From Endomicrobiaceae bacterium (GTDB lineage: Bacteria; Elusimicrobiota; Endomicrobiia; Endomicrobiales; Endomicrobiaceae), in the NCBI GenBank assembly GCA_028690485.1, contig JAQVBD010000001.1, forward strand, positions 27,355-91,354: 64,000 nucleotides of DNA, in the 5' to 3' direction. Shown one piece after another: positions 1 to 9,901 of this stretch (within the stretch, counting starts at the first letter, position 1; the number at the start of each line of letters is the position of its first letter). The translations under genes were made by a program, and so were the position numbers. Under the pieces are notes generated by a model, which was given only the letters and a program-made list of their open reading frames with translations, searched no databases and was not told the DNA's origin.

Positions 1-531
1 AGCTTTTTCCCAAAAATTATTTTACCTAAATTCATTATTGATGAGTCTGAAAAACTTTTAAAAACTGGTAATAATAGAAGTTTAGATAATAATATAAAAA
101 AATTAAAAGAAAACAATAAAGTTATAATATCTTATAAAAATTATATAGATATCAAAGAACCTGATTTTAAAATAATTAGATTAGCTAGAAGTTTAAAAGC
201 TAAAATTATAACTACGGATTTTAATTTAAAAAAGATTGCAACTATACATGGCATAAAAGTTGTCAATATAAATGATTTATATGAATGTTTAAAACCAATA
301 ATTTTACCCGGGTATAAAATTTCTGTTTTTTTAGCAAAAGAAGGTAAAGAAAAAAATCAAGCTGTTGGTTTTTTTGATGATGGTACAACTGTAGTTGCTG
401 AAAATGGCAGAACTTTTATTGGTAAAAAGGTTAATTTGACAATAACATCTATATTACAAACATCTTCCAATAAAATGTTATTTGGACAGATTTCACAAGA
501 TGATTTTATAGAGGATAATATAAAAAAATGA
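1..531 (+). CDS. PIN/TRAM-domain protein (YacL-like), 5' end missing
   Basis: The last 176 codons of a gene whose start lies before the window. The visible part holds the end of a PIN nuclease-like domain (acidic 'TTDFNLKK' strand, then 'GIKVVNINDL') and a C-terminal TRAM-type beta barrel ('FFDDGTTVVAENGRTFIGKKV'-like, split here by description only). Membrane-anchored PIN/TRAM proteins of the YacL family have four N-terminal membrane helices, which would lie upstream. RNA binding is known for TRAM domains; the exact substrate of this family is not settled. The stop overlaps the ispD start by 4 bases (ATGA), so the two are translationally coupled. A PIN/TRAM-ispD-ispF-cysS-rlmB order matches the yacL neighbourhood of many bacteria, which supports the call. 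Confidence 0.8.
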   Translation, partial: SFFPKIILPKFIIDESEKLLKTGNNRSLDNNIKKLKENNKVIISYKNYIDIKEPDFKIIRLARSLKAKIITTDFNLKKIATIHGIKVVNINDLYECLKPIILPGYKISVFLAKEGKEKNQAVGFFDDGTTVVAENGRTFIGKKVNLTITSILQTSSNKMLFGQISQDDFIEDNIKK

Positions 532-1208
532 ATTTAGCTGCTATAATTGTTGCCGGTGGTTCAGGGAAAAGATTTGGTTCAAAACAACCAAAGCAATTTT
601 TATTTTTAAATAAAAAACCTATGTTTTTGTGGAGTATTTTAGCTTTTAAAAAAGCTAAAGGATGTAAACAAATTATTTTAGTAGTTCCAAAAGATAAAAT
701 TTCAGAAATAACAAAGTATAATAAATTATACAACATAGATATTGTTTGTGGCGGTAAAGAAAGATTTAATTCTGTTAAAAATGGATTAGATATTGTTAGA
801 GATGATATAGATATCGTTGCTGTACATGATGCGGCAAGACCTTTGATTACAGAAAAAATAATAAATGAAGTTATGTTGGCTGCTGAAAAAAGCGGTGGAG
901 CTATTGCCGCAACAAATTCAAAAGATTCTGTGAAATTATCTAAAAATGGCAAAACTATAACTACTTCTATAGACAGAAAAAATATTTGGCAGGCTCAAAC
1001 TCCACAAATATTTAAAAAAGATATATTGAAAAAAGTGTATTCTAAAAAGATTTCATTGTATACTACAGATGATTCTCAGTTAGTTGAAAAAATTGGTAAA
1101 AAAATTGCTTTAGTTAGCAGTAGTTATGAAAATTTTAAAGTAACAGAACCTTTAGATTTTAAATTAGCAGAATTTATTTTAAAAAAGAGGAATACAAAAT
1201 GTTTGTAG
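528..1208 (+). CDS. ispD: 2-C-methyl-D-erythritol 4-phosphate cytidylyltransferase
   Basis: Third step of the MEP (non-mevalonate) isoprenoid pathway: transfers CMP from CTP to methylerythritol phosphate in the cytoplasm. The protein has 226 residues, a usual length for the family. The N-terminal nucleotide-binding loop '[10 protein letters not shown]' followed by 'KQPKQF' is diagnostic, and 'VHDAARPL' near residue 102 is the conserved metal/CTP site; 'DDSQLVE' lies in the C-terminal part. It overlaps the PIN/TRAM gene by 4 bases and ispF by 10 bases, so it sits inside a tightly coupled operon with the enzyme acting two steps later. A 148-residue reading frame on the opposite strand is a shadow. 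Confidence 0.95.
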   Translation: MNLAAIIVAGGSGKRFGSKQPKQFLFLNKKPMFLWSILAFKKAKGCKQIILVVPKDKISEITKYNKLYNIDIVCGGKERFNSVKNGLDIVRDDIDIVAVHDAARPLITEKIINEVMLAAEKSGGAIAATNSKDSVKLSKNGKTITTSIDRKNIWQAQTPQIFKKDILKKVYSKKISLYTTDDSQLVEKIGKKIALVSSSYENFKVTEPLDFKLAEFILKKRNTKCL

Positions 1209-1681
1209 GTTTTGGATATGATGTTCACAGATTTAAAAAATCAAGAAAGTTGTTTTTGGGTGGAGTAGAAATCTCATCTAAAAATGGTTTAGACGGGCAT
1301 AGTGATGCTGATGTTTTGATTCATGCATTGATGGATGCTTTACTTGGTGCCAGCGGACAAAACGATATTGGACATTTGTTCCCAAATACTGATGATAAAT
1401 ATAAAAATATACCAAGTGTTGAATTATTAAAAATAGTGGTTAATACATTGAAAGAAAAAAAATGTAAATTGATAAATACAGATATGACAATAGTTGCTGA
1501 GAAACCTAAAATTTATCCATATATAGATGAAATGAAAAATATTTTATCAAAAATTTTAGGAATTAAAAGAGATTATATTGCTATAAAAGCGACAACAAAT
1601 GAAAAGATGGGTTTTATTGGCAGAGCAGAAGGAATAGCTGCTATGGCTGTAGTATCTTTAGAAAGGAAAATAAGAAAATGA
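1199..1681 (+). CDS. ispF: 2-C-methyl-D-erythritol 2,4-cyclodiphosphate synthase
   Basis: Forms the cyclic diphosphate intermediate of the MEP pathway, with loss of CMP, as a zinc-dependent trimer. The 160-residue protein has the metal ligands in 'GYDVHRF' (Asp and His near the N-terminus) and the '[19 protein letters not shown]' signature, and ends with the typical '[18 protein letters not shown]' region. The start lies 10 bases inside ispD, preceded by AAGAGGA, a good ribosome binding site. The stop overlaps the cysS start (ATGA). ispD and ispF are separate genes here, not the fused ispDF found in some bacteria. Confidence 0.96.
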   Translation: MFVGFGYDVHRFKKSRKLFLGGVEISSKNGLDGHSDADVLIHALMDALLGASGQNDIGHLFPNTDDKYKNIPSVELLKIVVNTLKEKKCKLINTDMTIVAEKPKIYPYIDEMKNILSKILGIKRDYIAIKATTNEKMGFIGRAEGIAAMAVVSLERKIRK

Positions 1682-3069
1682 CTATAAAATTTCATAATAC
1701 ATTAACTAATAAAGTAGAAGAATTTGTACCAATAGAAAAAAATAAGATTTCTATGTATATTTGTGGAGTGACACCTTATGATGTTGTTCATTTAGGACAT
1801 GCTAGAGCTTATGTAACTTTTGATGTTATTAAAAGACATTTTATAAGAAGCGGTTATATAGTTAATCATGTTCAAAATTTTACAGATGTTGATGACAAAA
1901 TTATAAACAGATCAATTGAAAAACAAATTTCTCCGTTAGAACTTGCTAAAACTTATATAGATGATTATTTCGTGCAAATGGACAAATTGAATGTTTTAAA
2001 AGCAAATATATATCCTCAGGTTACAGCAATGATTCCTCAAATTATTTCATTTATAGAAAAACTTGTGGAAAAAGGATTTGCTTATGATGTTGATGGCGAT
2101 GTTTATTTTTCAGTTGATAAATTTGCTCAATATGGGAAACTTTCAAAAAGAAAACTTGAAGATATGAGAATCGGCGCAAGAGTAGATGCAGATTCAAAAA
2201 AGAAAAATCCTTATGATTTTATACTTTGGAAAAAGACAAAAGAGAATGAACCTAAAAGTGTATCATGGACTAGTAAATGGGCAAATGGAAGACCTGGTTG
2301 GCATATAGAATGTTCTGTTATGGCAACTACATTATTAGGGGATACCATTGATATACATGGTGGTGGGCAAGATTTAATTTTTCCTCATCATGAAAATGAA
2401 ATAGCTCAAAGTGAAGCTTGCACAGGTAAAGATTTTGCTAAATATTGGATACATAATGGTTTTGTGACTGTTAATAAAGAAAAAATGTCGAAGTCTCTTG
2501 GTAATTTTTTTACACTTAAAGATATTTTTAATACTTATGACCCTAGAGTAGTAAGATATTATTTGCTTACCCAACATTACAGAACGCCATTAGATTTTTC
2601 TAATGATAATCTTACTGCTGCTCAAAAAACTTTGCAAGGACTTGATGAAGCATACTCAAGGTTGGTTTCAATTACTTCTGAAAGTGACAGTAAATTAACA
2701 AACGAAGACTTAATAAAAATTCAACAACTTGTAAAAGAATCTTTGGATGATGATTTTAATTTTGAAAAAGCTTTATCATATTTGCATGAATTAAAAAACA
2801 TAATTCTAAACAATCTTTTTGCAAATAAGATAGATTATCTTAGGCAAGCTAAATGGCTTTTTGAAGATATTTTAGAAGGTGATTTAGGGATAAAATTATT
2901 AAAAAATGAATTAGATAATGAGCTTTTAGAATTATTAGAAAAAAGAAATTCAGCTAGAAAAAACAAAGATTGGAAACAAGCAGATTTGTTCAGAGATGAG
3001 ATAACAAAAAGAGGATATAAAATTAATGATAATCCGGATGGGACATCTTCTCTAACTAAAAAAATATAA
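1678..3069 (+). CDS. cysS: Cysteinyl-tRNA synthetase
   Basis: Class Ia aminoacyl-tRNA synthetase charging tRNA-Cys. 463 residues, normal length. Visible signatures are 'CGVTPYD' with the first zinc-ligand cysteine, the HIGH-type motif 'HLGHARAY' near residue 38, 'GWHIECSVM' and '[11 protein letters not shown]' with the remaining zinc ligands, and the KMSKS loop 'KMSKSLGN' near residue 268. The C-terminal helical anticodon-recognition part is present. It is coupled to ispF by a 4-base overlap and followed 17 bases later by rlmB, the same cysS-rlmB adjacency seen in many bacteria. Confidence 0.96.
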   Translation: MTIKFHNTLTNKVEEFVPIEKNKISMYICGVTPYDVVHLGHARAYVTFDVIKRHFIRSGYIVNHVQNFTDVDDKIINRSIEKQISPLELAKTYIDDYFVQMDKLNVLKANIYPQVTAMIPQIISFIEKLVEKGFAYDVDGDVYFSVDKFAQYGKLSKRKLEDMRIGARVDADSKKKNPYDFILWKKTKENEPKSVSWTSKWANGRPGWHIECSVMATTLLGDTIDIHGGGQDLIFPHHENEIAQSEACTGKDFAKYWIHNGFVTVNKEKMSKSLGNFFTLKDIFNTYDPRVVRYYLLTQHYRTPLDFSNDNLTAAQKTLQGLDEAYSRLVSITSESDSKLTNEDLIKIQQLVKESLDDDFNFEKALSYLHELKNIILNNLFANKIDYLRQAKWLFEDILEGDLGIKLLKNELDNELLELLEKRNSARKNKDWKQADLFRDEITKRGYKINDNPDGTSSLTKKI

Positions 3070-3086
3070 GTGACCTAAGAGGTGAA

Positions 3087-3818
3087 ATGAGCGACAAAAT
3101 TTACGGCAGAAATGCAGTGCTAGAAGCAATTAAATCTGGAAATAGAACAATTAATAAAATATTTATTTCAAAAACAGCACATGGCAGCAATATTGCTGAG
3201 ATTATAAAACTCGCTAAAACTAACGGAATACTTACTAACAGTGTTCCACCTGAAAAATTAGACAAATTTGAAGAAGAAAATACTCAGGGTGTAGTTGCTG
3301 AAGTTTCTGCAACTGAATATGTAGAATTAGAAACATTAATAGAACAATTAAAAGACAAGAAAGATACTTTACTATTACTTCTTGATTCAATAGAAGATCC
3401 TCATAATATGGGAGCGATTATCAGAAATGCCGTAGCTTTTGGTGTTGATGGCGTTATTATTCCTAAGTGGAGATCTGCAACTGTTAATGAAACTGTTTTT
3501 AGAACTTCCGCAGGGGCTATAGAACACATAAAAATAGCAAGAGTAACAAATACGTCTCAAGCTATATTAGAATTGAAGAAACATAATTTTTGGGTACTTG
3601 GAGCAGAAAATGGTAATGAAAGTATAGCAGAAGCAAAAATACCTTTTCCTGCAGTTTTAATAGTTGGGAGTGAAGGGTTTGGAATTCATCAAAAAATTAA
3701 AGAAAAATGTGACTTAATAATTACTGTTCCACAAAAGAATCTAATTTCATCATTAAATGTTTCATGTGCAAGTGCTATCATTTTGTATGAAATATTTAAG
3801 CAACGAATACAAGCTTAA
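3087..3818 (+). CDS. rlmB: SpoU/TrmH-family 23S rRNA 2'-O-ribose methyltransferase
   Basis: SAM-dependent RNA ribose methyltransferase of the SPOUT superfamily, most likely RlmB, which modifies the 23S rRNA peptidyl-transferase region. 243 residues: an N-terminal L30e-like substrate-binding domain beginning 'YGRNAVLEAI', then the trefoil-knot catalytic domain with motif 1 'LDSIEDPHNMGAIIRNA', motif 2 'VGSEGFGI' and motif 3 'SLNVSCASAIILYE'. RBS AAGAGGTGA precedes the ATG. Distinguishing RlmB from TrmH relies on the L30e-like domain and the cysS neighbour, so the exact target nucleotide is inferred. Confidence 0.88.
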   Translation: MSDKIYGRNAVLEAIKSGNRTINKIFISKTAHGSNIAEIIKLAKTNGILTNSVPPEKLDKFEEENTQGVVAEVSATEYVELETLIEQLKDKKDTLLLLLDSIEDPHNMGAIIRNAVAFGVDGVIIPKWRSATVNETVFRTSAGAIEHIKIARVTNTSQAILELKKHNFWVLGAENGNESIAEAKIPFPAVLIVGSEGFGIHQKIKEKCDLIITVPQKNLISSLNVSCASAIILYEIFKQRIQA

Positions 3819-3826
3819 TTGTTATG

Positions 3827-3856
3827 TTGACACATAAGTTCCATTTTTGATATGAT
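3827..3856 (+). promoter_or_regulatory. Sigma-70-type promoter of the lysA-dap operon
   Basis: TTGACA at 3827-3832 and TATGAT at 3851-3856 with an 18-base spacer, in the only gap between rlmB and lysA. Transcription would start near 3863, about 19 bases before the lysA ATG, making lysA-dapF-dapA-dapB one unit. Confidence 0.75.
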
Positions 3857-3881
3857 TTTCAGACGATATACTGGGGGGTAA

Positions 3882-5123
3882 ATGAGTATTAAATATATAA
3901 ACAATGAACTATTTGTTGAGAATATATCTGTATCAAAATTAGCTGACAAGTATGGAACACCGATATACATATATTCCAGAAAAATATTAGAATCGAATTT
4001 TAATTCATATAAGAAGGGTTTTAGCGATATTAATAGCATTATTTGCTATGCTGCTAAAGCAAATTCTAATCAAAATATTATGAGACTTCTTGCAAAATTA
4101 GGATCTGGTGCAGATATCGTTTCCGGTGGAGAATTATACAGATCTTTACTTGCAGGAATAAAACCAAATAGAATTGTTTATTCCGGTGTTGGAAAAACTG
4201 TTGAAGAAATAAAATATGCCCTTAAAAGTGATATTTTAATGTTTAATGTTGAATCTTTTGAAGAGCTTCAACAGATAAATATTATTGCAAAAAAACTTCA
4301 TAAAAAAGCTAGGATATCTTTTAGAGTAAATCCGGATGTAGATCCTCATACGCATAAACATATTACTACAGGCAAACATGGCAGTAAGTTCGGTATTATG
4401 TATGAAGATGCATTAGAATTATATATTACAGCATCAAAAATGAGTAATATAGAAATAGTTGGTATTGACAGTCATATTGGTTCACAGATTTTAGAAGTAA
4501 TTCCGTATAAATTAGCAGCAGTGAAGCTTTCTAAATTAATAGATAATTTGGAAAAAGCAAAAATATTTATTAAATATATAGATATTGGTGGCGGGCTTGG
4601 TGTTAAATATCAAAAAACAGATAGACCTCCTACTCCAGAAGATTTAAAAAAAGAAGTAATGTCTGTATATTCAAAATATAAAGATAAAACTATTATTGTT
4701 GAACCTGGAAGATCCATAGTTGCGAATGCAGGCATAATGGTAGGTAAAATTTTATATAGAAAAATTACAGGTAATAAAAAATTTATTATTGTTGATATTG
4801 GAATGAATGACTTAATAAGACCTACTTTATATGATGCATATCATAATATTATCCCTGTTAAAAAAACTACAAAAAAGCCAACAATTGTAGATATCGTTGG
4901 TCCTATTTGTGAAACAGGTGATTTTCTTGCAAAAGATAGAAGGTTTCCTATGTTATTGCAAGGAGAGCTTATAGCTGTTGAATGTATTGGTGCTTATGGT
5001 TCTGCTATGGCATCTCAATACAATTCAAGACTTAGAGCACAAGGAATCGTAGTTGATGGTAATAAAGTAACAGGCATAAGAAAAAGGGAAGAACTAAAAG
5101 ATTTGATAGCAAAAGAAATATAA
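3882..5123 (+). CDS. lysA: Diaminopimelate decarboxylase
   Basis: PLP enzyme converting meso-diaminopimelate to L-lysine. 413 residues, fold-type III alanine-racemase-like barrel. The PLP lysine lies in 'CYAAKANSN' (near residue 58); 'DSHIGSQI', 'GGGLGV', 'VEPGRSIV', the substrate cysteine motif 'GPICETGDFLA' and 'ECIGAYGSAM' follow in the expected order. First gene of a lysA-dapF-dapA-dapB operon under the promoter at 3827-3856. The ribosome binding site is a run of six G (3873-3878) only three bases from the ATG, which is unusually close; see findings. Confidence 0.96.
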   Translation: MSIKYINNELFVENISVSKLADKYGTPIYIYSRKILESNFNSYKKGFSDINSIICYAAKANSNQNIMRLLAKLGSGADIVSGGELYRSLLAGIKPNRIVYSGVGKTVEEIKYALKSDILMFNVESFEELQQINIIAKKLHKKARISFRVNPDVDPHTHKHITTGKHGSKFGIMYEDALELYITASKMSNIEIVGIDSHIGSQILEVIPYKLAAVKLSKLIDNLEKAKIFIKYIDIGGGLGVKYQKTDRPPTPEDLKKEVMSVYSKYKDKTIIVEPGRSIVANAGIMVGKILYRKITGNKKFIIVDIGMNDLIRPTLYDAYHNIIPVKKTTKKPTIVDIVGPICETGDFLAKDRRFPMLLQGELIAVECIGAYGSAMASQYNSRLRAQGIVVDGNKVTGIRKREELKDLIAKEI

Positions 5124-5140
5124 TTAAGGAATACCAAAAT

Positions 5141-5965
5141 ATGTCACAAAATAATATACATTTTTATAAATTAACAGCAGCAGGAAACGATTTTGTATTG
5201 ATAGATAACAGAGAAAATATAATATCTGAAAATAATCATTCATCTTTGGCAGCAAAACTTTGTGATAGAAGATATTCAATCGGTGGTGATGGATTAATAC
5301 TTCTTGAGAAAAGTGATAAAGCAGATTTTAGAATGAGATATTATAATTCAGATGGTTCTCATGCAAGTATGTGCGGAAATGGAGGCAGATCAATAGCAAA
5401 ATTTGCTTATGAGCTTGGTGTAGTTAAAAAAAATATGAAATTTGAAACAGATGCAGGTTTAATAACTGCAGAGATAAAATCGGATACAGTTGTTAATTTG
5501 GCTTTATATGCTCCAAAAGATTTGAAACTTGATGTACAGCTCAAAATTGATGACATAATATTTGAAGTTTCTTGTTTAAATACGGGTGTTCCTCATGCTG
5601 TGATTTTTGTTGAAGATATTGAAAAAATTGATGTCGTAAAATATGGAAGACTTATAAGATTTCATAAAGAGTTTTTACCAAACGGTACAAATGTTAATTT
5701 TGTACAAGTTGCAGAAGACAATACAATACTTGTAAGAACTTATGAAAGAGGTGTAGAAAATGAAACTTTAGCATGTGGAACTGGTGTTACTGCTTCATCA
5801 ATAATATCTGTAATTAAGAAAAAAGTTGTTTCGCCGGTGCATATTGTCACTAGAGGAAAAGACAATCTTTTTGTTTCATGTTCATTAGATAATTTAAAAA
5901 TATCAGATGTTTATTTAGAAGGACCAGCGATAGTATCATTTGTAGGGGAAGTAAAAGTAGGATAA
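5141..5965 (+). CDS. dapF: Diaminopimelate epimerase
   Basis: Converts LL- to meso-diaminopimelate, the step directly after DapL in the aminotransferase branch, without a cofactor, using two cysteines. 274 residues. The first catalytic cysteine is in 'SMCGNGGRS' (near residue 79) and the second in 'LACGTGVTASS' (near residue 212). The N-terminal 'TAAGNDFVLID' and 'NSDGS' motifs are also typical. 17 bases after lysA. Confidence 0.96.
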   Translation: MSQNNIHFYKLTAAGNDFVLIDNRENIISENNHSSLAAKLCDRRYSIGGDGLILLEKSDKADFRMRYYNSDGSHASMCGNGGRSIAKFAYELGVVKKNMKFETDAGLITAEIKSDTVVNLALYAPKDLKLDVQLKIDDIIFEVSCLNTGVPHAVIFVEDIEKIDVVKYGRLIRFHKEFLPNGTNVNFVQVAEDNTILVRTYERGVENETLACGTGVTASSIISVIKKKVVSPVHIVTRGKDNLFVSCSLDNLKISDVYLEGPAIVSFVGEVKVG

Positions 5966-5984
5966 AAAAAGAATAGGAGAATTT

Positions 5985-6860
5985 ATGTTTTCAGGTTCGT
6001 ATACAGCAATTGTAACACCATTTAAGAACGGAAAAGTTGATTTTGATACTTTTGGAAAACTTATTGAACTACAATATGAAGCTGGTATTACAGGGATAGT
6101 TCCTTGTGGAACAACAGGTGAATCAGCAACTTTATCACATAAAGAACATGATGAAGTTATTGAATCAGCAGTAAAATTTTCAAATGGTAGAATAAAAGTT
6201 TTTGCAGGAACAGGTTCTAATTCAACAGTTGAGGCAATAAGACTTTCAAAACATGCGGAAGAAGTTGGATGCGATGGCGTTTTATTGGTATCTCCATATT
6301 ATAATAAACCAACTCAACAAGGACTATATTTACACTATAAAGAAATTGCAAATTCTATTAAAATACCAGTTATTTTATATAATATACAGGGGAGAACTTC
6401 TGTTAATATAGAGCCTAAAACGATTGCAAGGCTTACAAAAGATTGCAAAAATATTATGTCAGTAAAAGAGGCATCAGGTTCATTAGATCAAATGTCTCAA
6501 ATAAAACTTTTATCACCGGATATTTATTTATTATCAGGAGATGATACTCTTACTGTGCCGGTAATGTCAATTGGTGGATGTGGAGTTATATCTGTATTGT
6601 CAAATATATTGCCAAAAGAAGTTGCAGAACTTGTTAATTCATTTTTGAAAGGTGATTTGAAAAAGGCTATACAGATGCATTATAAATTACTTCCTTTAGT
6701 TAAAGCAATGTTTATAGAAACAAATCCTATACCTGTAAAAACTGCTATGGAAATGATGGGATTATGTTCGGGAGAGTTAAGACTCCCAATGTGTGAAATG
6801 ACGAATGAAAATAAAGAAATTTTAAGAAAAGCTTTACAGAATTATGGGTTGATAAAGTAG
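5985..6860 (+). CDS. dapA: 4-hydroxy-tetrahydrodipicolinate synthase
   Basis: Condenses pyruvate with aspartate semialdehyde, the entry to the diaminopimelate/lysine branch. 291-residue TIM barrel. Key residues: 'CGTTGESATLS' (Thr pair of the proton relay), the catalytic Tyr in 'ILYNIQGRT', and the Schiff-base Lys in 'SVKEASG' near residue 161. RBS TAGGAG before the start. Between dapF and dapB in the operon. Confidence 0.96.
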   Translation: MFSGSYTAIVTPFKNGKVDFDTFGKLIELQYEAGITGIVPCGTTGESATLSHKEHDEVIESAVKFSNGRIKVFAGTGSNSTVEAIRLSKHAEEVGCDGVLLVSPYYNKPTQQGLYLHYKEIANSIKIPVILYNIQGRTSVNIEPKTIARLTKDCKNIMSVKEASGSLDQMSQIKLLSPDIYLLSGDDTLTVPVMSIGGCGVISVLSNILPKEVAELVNSFLKGDLKKAIQMHYKLLPLVKAMFIETNPIPVKTAMEMMGLCSGELRLPMCEMTNENKEILRKALQNYGLIK

Positions 6861-6872
6861 AAAGGAGCTTGT

Positions 6873-7649
6873 ATGGCGAATATAATTGTTTGTGGTGCTG
6901 ATGGAAGAATGGGAAGAACAATAATACAATTAGCAAATGCAGATTCTGACATCAATGTTGTTGGTGCTGTTGAAATTGATTCTAGTCCTGCAATTGGCAT
7001 GGGAAAACCTATAATAACAAAATCATCTGAAATGGAAAGAATTGTAAATAAGGGCGATATTATCGTTGATTTTACTGTAGCTTCAAATACTATTAAGAAT
7101 TTAGAAATAGCAGTAAAAAAAGGTGCCTTGATGGTAATAGGGACAACCGGTTTAAATAATGAACATAAAGATATTTTACAAAATGCTTCTAAAAAAATTC
7201 CTATAGTTACATCTCCAAATATGTCAATAGGAATTAATATTTTAATTGATTTAGTAGAAAATCTCGCAAAAAAAATGTCTGGGTATGATGTTGAGATAGT
7301 AGAATTACATCATAATAAAAAGAAAGATGCTCCTTCCGGTACTGCTATTCGTTTGGCAGAAGCAGCTGCCAAAGGTATGGAAAAGGATTTAAAAAAAGAT
7401 GGAGTTTACGGAAGACATGGGACCGATGCTCTTAGAACTCCTGGGGAAATAGGAGTTCATGCTGTTAGAGGTGGAGATATTGTTGGCGAACATACCATTT
7501 ATTTCATAGGTATTGGTGAGAGAATAGAAATTTCGCATAAGGCAAGTTCAAGAGAAAATCTTGCTTCTGGAGCATTGAAAGCTTCAAAATGGATAGCCGA
7601 TAAACCAGCAGGTTTATATGACATGAGAGATGTTTTAGGCTTGAAATAG
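6873..7649 (+). CDS. dapB: 4-hydroxy-tetrahydrodipicolinate reductase
   Basis: NAD(P)H-dependent reduction giving tetrahydrodipicolinate, the substrate of DapL. 258 residues with an N-terminal Rossmann motif 'GADGRMGR', the 'GTTGL' nucleotide loop, and the DapB signature 'ELHHNKKKDAPSGTA' containing the catalytic His and Lys. 12 bases after dapA with RBS AAAGGAG. Confidence 0.97.
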   Translation: MANIIVCGADGRMGRTIIQLANADSDINVVGAVEIDSSPAIGMGKPIITKSSEMERIVNKGDIIVDFTVASNTIKNLEIAVKKGALMVIGTTGLNNEHKDILQNASKKIPIVTSPNMSIGINILIDLVENLAKKMSGYDVEIVELHHNKKKDAPSGTAIRLAEAAAKGMEKDLKKDGVYGRHGTDALRTPGEIGVHAVRGGDIVGEHTIYFIGIGERIEISHKASSRENLASGALKASKWIADKPAGLYDMRDVLGLK

Positions 7650-7698
7650 AAATCAAACAAAAATCCTAATCCTTAAAAAATTTAAATTTAGGTTTATT

Positions 7699-9831
7699 AT
7701 GCCTGAGCACACATTTCAAAGAATTTTAAAATCTTGTATATTTTCATTAATATGTACATCATTAATCCTATTATGGGAAATTATAACAATAGGATACTGT
7801 TTTACAATTTCTTCTTTTTGTTATACCTTAAATTATTTAATTTCCTCTAATATAGGTTTAATCTTTATATGTATTTTTATTTTGAACAGTCTATTTATAT
7901 ATATTTATCTTAAAAATATTTCTGTAATTAATAAATTTATATATTTAAATAGATGGTATATAGCAATATTTATTCTGTTTTTATGTATAACATTTAAAAT
8001 ATCAGGTTCTTCATTAGGCAGTTGGAAATACCTTTGTCAAAATGGAATAGATAGTGGACTTATTATCGGAGTTAATAAATCTGTACATGCAGATGAATAT
8101 TGTGTTTATACTCCAATGTTGATTTCTCAGTTTTATAATAAAATAAGTTTTTTGCCGTATTTTGGTGATGTTTTGAGAGGAACATTTACAGATATGTTTA
8201 TTGTTTATGGCCAACCAGTAAACGATATTGCGGCTATTTTCCGTCCATTTCAATTAGGCTATTTGTTTTTAGGTTTAGAAAGAGGTTTATCTTTTTTTTG
8301 GTGTTCACGTTTAATATTATTGTTTATGTTAACATTTGAATTTGCAATGATTTTTACAAAGAAAAATAAAATTTTATCATTAGCTTGTTCTTTGTTAATT
8401 ACTTTTTCTCCAGTTGTTCAATGGTGGTTTTCAATTAATTCTTTAATAGAAATGTTGATATTTGGGGAATTGTTAGTGTTGATGACAATGTGTTATCTGA
8501 AAAGTACAAGTTATTTTAAAAAAATAATATTAGCCTTTTTTATGAGTATATGTACATGTGGCTATATTTTTACATTTTATCCTGCATGGCAAATACCATT
8601 AGCTTATATGTTTGTCACAATTATAATATGCTTGATTATTGATAATAGAGCAGATATTCATTTTAATTTTAAAAAAGATTTTTTTGTATTATGTTTTTAT
8701 TTCATTTGTGTACTTACCTTTTTATCATATATTTATTTAAAATCAGAAAACGCTATTTTAAGTCTAATTAATACAATATATCCTGGACATCGTTTCTCAA
8801 ATGGAGGGGGAAGTTGCTTGGATTTATTCCACTATCCATTTACACTAATTTTAGGCTTAACTGATATTGGCATTAAAATGAAAATTAATTTATGGTCTAT
8901 TTTTACTTCTATTTTTGATTTTTTCCCTATAGGATTTCTTATGTTATTCGTTTTAATATTTAAAGAAAAAAAACGAAATGCATTTTTAATCGGATTACTT
9001 GTTGTTTGGGCTTTTATATTTTTTTATTGTAGTATCGGGTTTACACCTTTATTATCAAAAATAACATTAATGAACCATGTTATTTCAAACAGAGCTTTTA
9101 TTGTAATTGGAATTGTTAATGTTATTTTATTAATTTATTCAATGTCTTTTATTAAAACTAAATTTAATTTATCTTTATCAATAATTATATCTACAGCTTT
9201 TACTTATATTTTAACTATTCTTTCAGCTAATAAAAATATTGATTACTATAATCATTACATGCTTTTAATTATTGTTCCTATTCTGTTTCTTTCATTTTTC
9301 ATGATTTTACGAAATATGCAAATTCATTTCACAATATTATGTGTTGTGATTTCTTTTTTTACAGGAGTTTTAGCGAATCCTATTAGAATCGGTGCAGATG
9401 TAATTTTAAAAAATAAACTTATAGTTGCCATTAATGACATTGCCAAAAATAATGAAGGGTCATGGTTTGTAGAAGGACTTCTTTTTCCTATGAATAACAT
9501 ACCGATAATGGCTGGAGCTCCAACAATTAATTCAACTAATGTGTATCCTAATTTGAAATTATGGGAAAAGATAGATCCTGAAAAAAAACATGATAATATT
9601 TATAACAGATATGGCAGTTTTGCAATTTTAATAACAAATGACAATACTAACTATGCTGTTTTAAATCAAGATTATTTTGTTGTATATTTAAATAAAAATG
9701 ATGTAAAAAAACTTGGTGCAAAATATATTCTATCATCAAGAGATTTATCTCAGTTCAATGATAGCTCTATTAATTTTAAAATTGTAAATAAAATTGATGA
9801 ATATAAAATTTTTGAAATAATACAAATATAA
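7699..9831 (+). CDS. Large polytopic membrane protein, GT-C/YfhO-like, function unknown
   Basis: 710 residues with about a dozen or more hydrophobic helices and a hydrophilic C-terminal tail of roughly 170 residues. Features include an extracytoplasmic loop after the second or third helix ('DEYCVYTPML', 'YFGDVL'), and short aromatic motifs 'FSPVVQWWF' and 'YPAWQIP' that I associate with large uncharacterised bacterial membrane proteins resembling GT-C glycosyltransferases and YfhO. A role in adding sugars to cell-surface polymers is plausible but not shown. It sits between dapB and dapL, 49 bases after dapB with a weak ribosome binding site. Its very Phe/Ile/Tyr-rich composition contrasts with the metabolic genes around it, suggesting later insertion into the dap block. 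Confidence 0.6.
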   Translation: MPEHTFQRILKSCIFSLICTSLILLWEIITIGYCFTISSFCYTLNYLISSNIGLIFICIFILNSLFIYIYLKNISVINKFIYLNRWYIAIFILFLCITFKISGSSLGSWKYLCQNGIDSGLIIGVNKSVHADEYCVYTPMLISQFYNKISFLPYFGDVLRGTFTDMFIVYGQPVNDIAAIFRPFQLGYLFLGLERGLSFFWCSRLILLFMLTFEFAMIFTKKNKILSLACSLLITFSPVVQWWFSINSLIEMLIFGELLVLMTMCYLKSTSYFKKIILAFFMSICTCGYIFTFYPAWQIPLAYMFVTIIICLIIDNRADIHFNFKKDFFVLCFYFICVLTFLSYIYLKSENAILSLINTIYPGHRFSNGGGSCLDLFHYPFTLILGLTDIGIKMKINLWSIFTSIFDFFPIGFLMLFVLIFKEKKRNAFLIGLLVVWAFIFFYCSIGFTPLLSKITLMNHVISNRAFIVIGIVNVILLIYSMSFIKTKFNLSLSIIISTAFTYILTILSANKNIDYYNHYMLLIIVPILFLSFFMILRNMQIHFTILCVVISFFTGVLANPIRIGADVILKNKLIVAINDIAKNNEGSWFVEGLLFPMNNIPIMAGAPTINSTNVYPNLKLWEKIDPEKKHDNIYNRYGSFAILITNDNTNYAVLNQDYFVVYLNKNDVKKLGAKYILSSRDLSQFNDSSINFKIVNKIDEYKIFEIIQI

Positions 9832-9901
9832 CAATTTTATTTTTTTTAATATATAATATAAAGCTAAATATTAATGTTTATATAAACAAAAAGGAGTTTC
9901 T

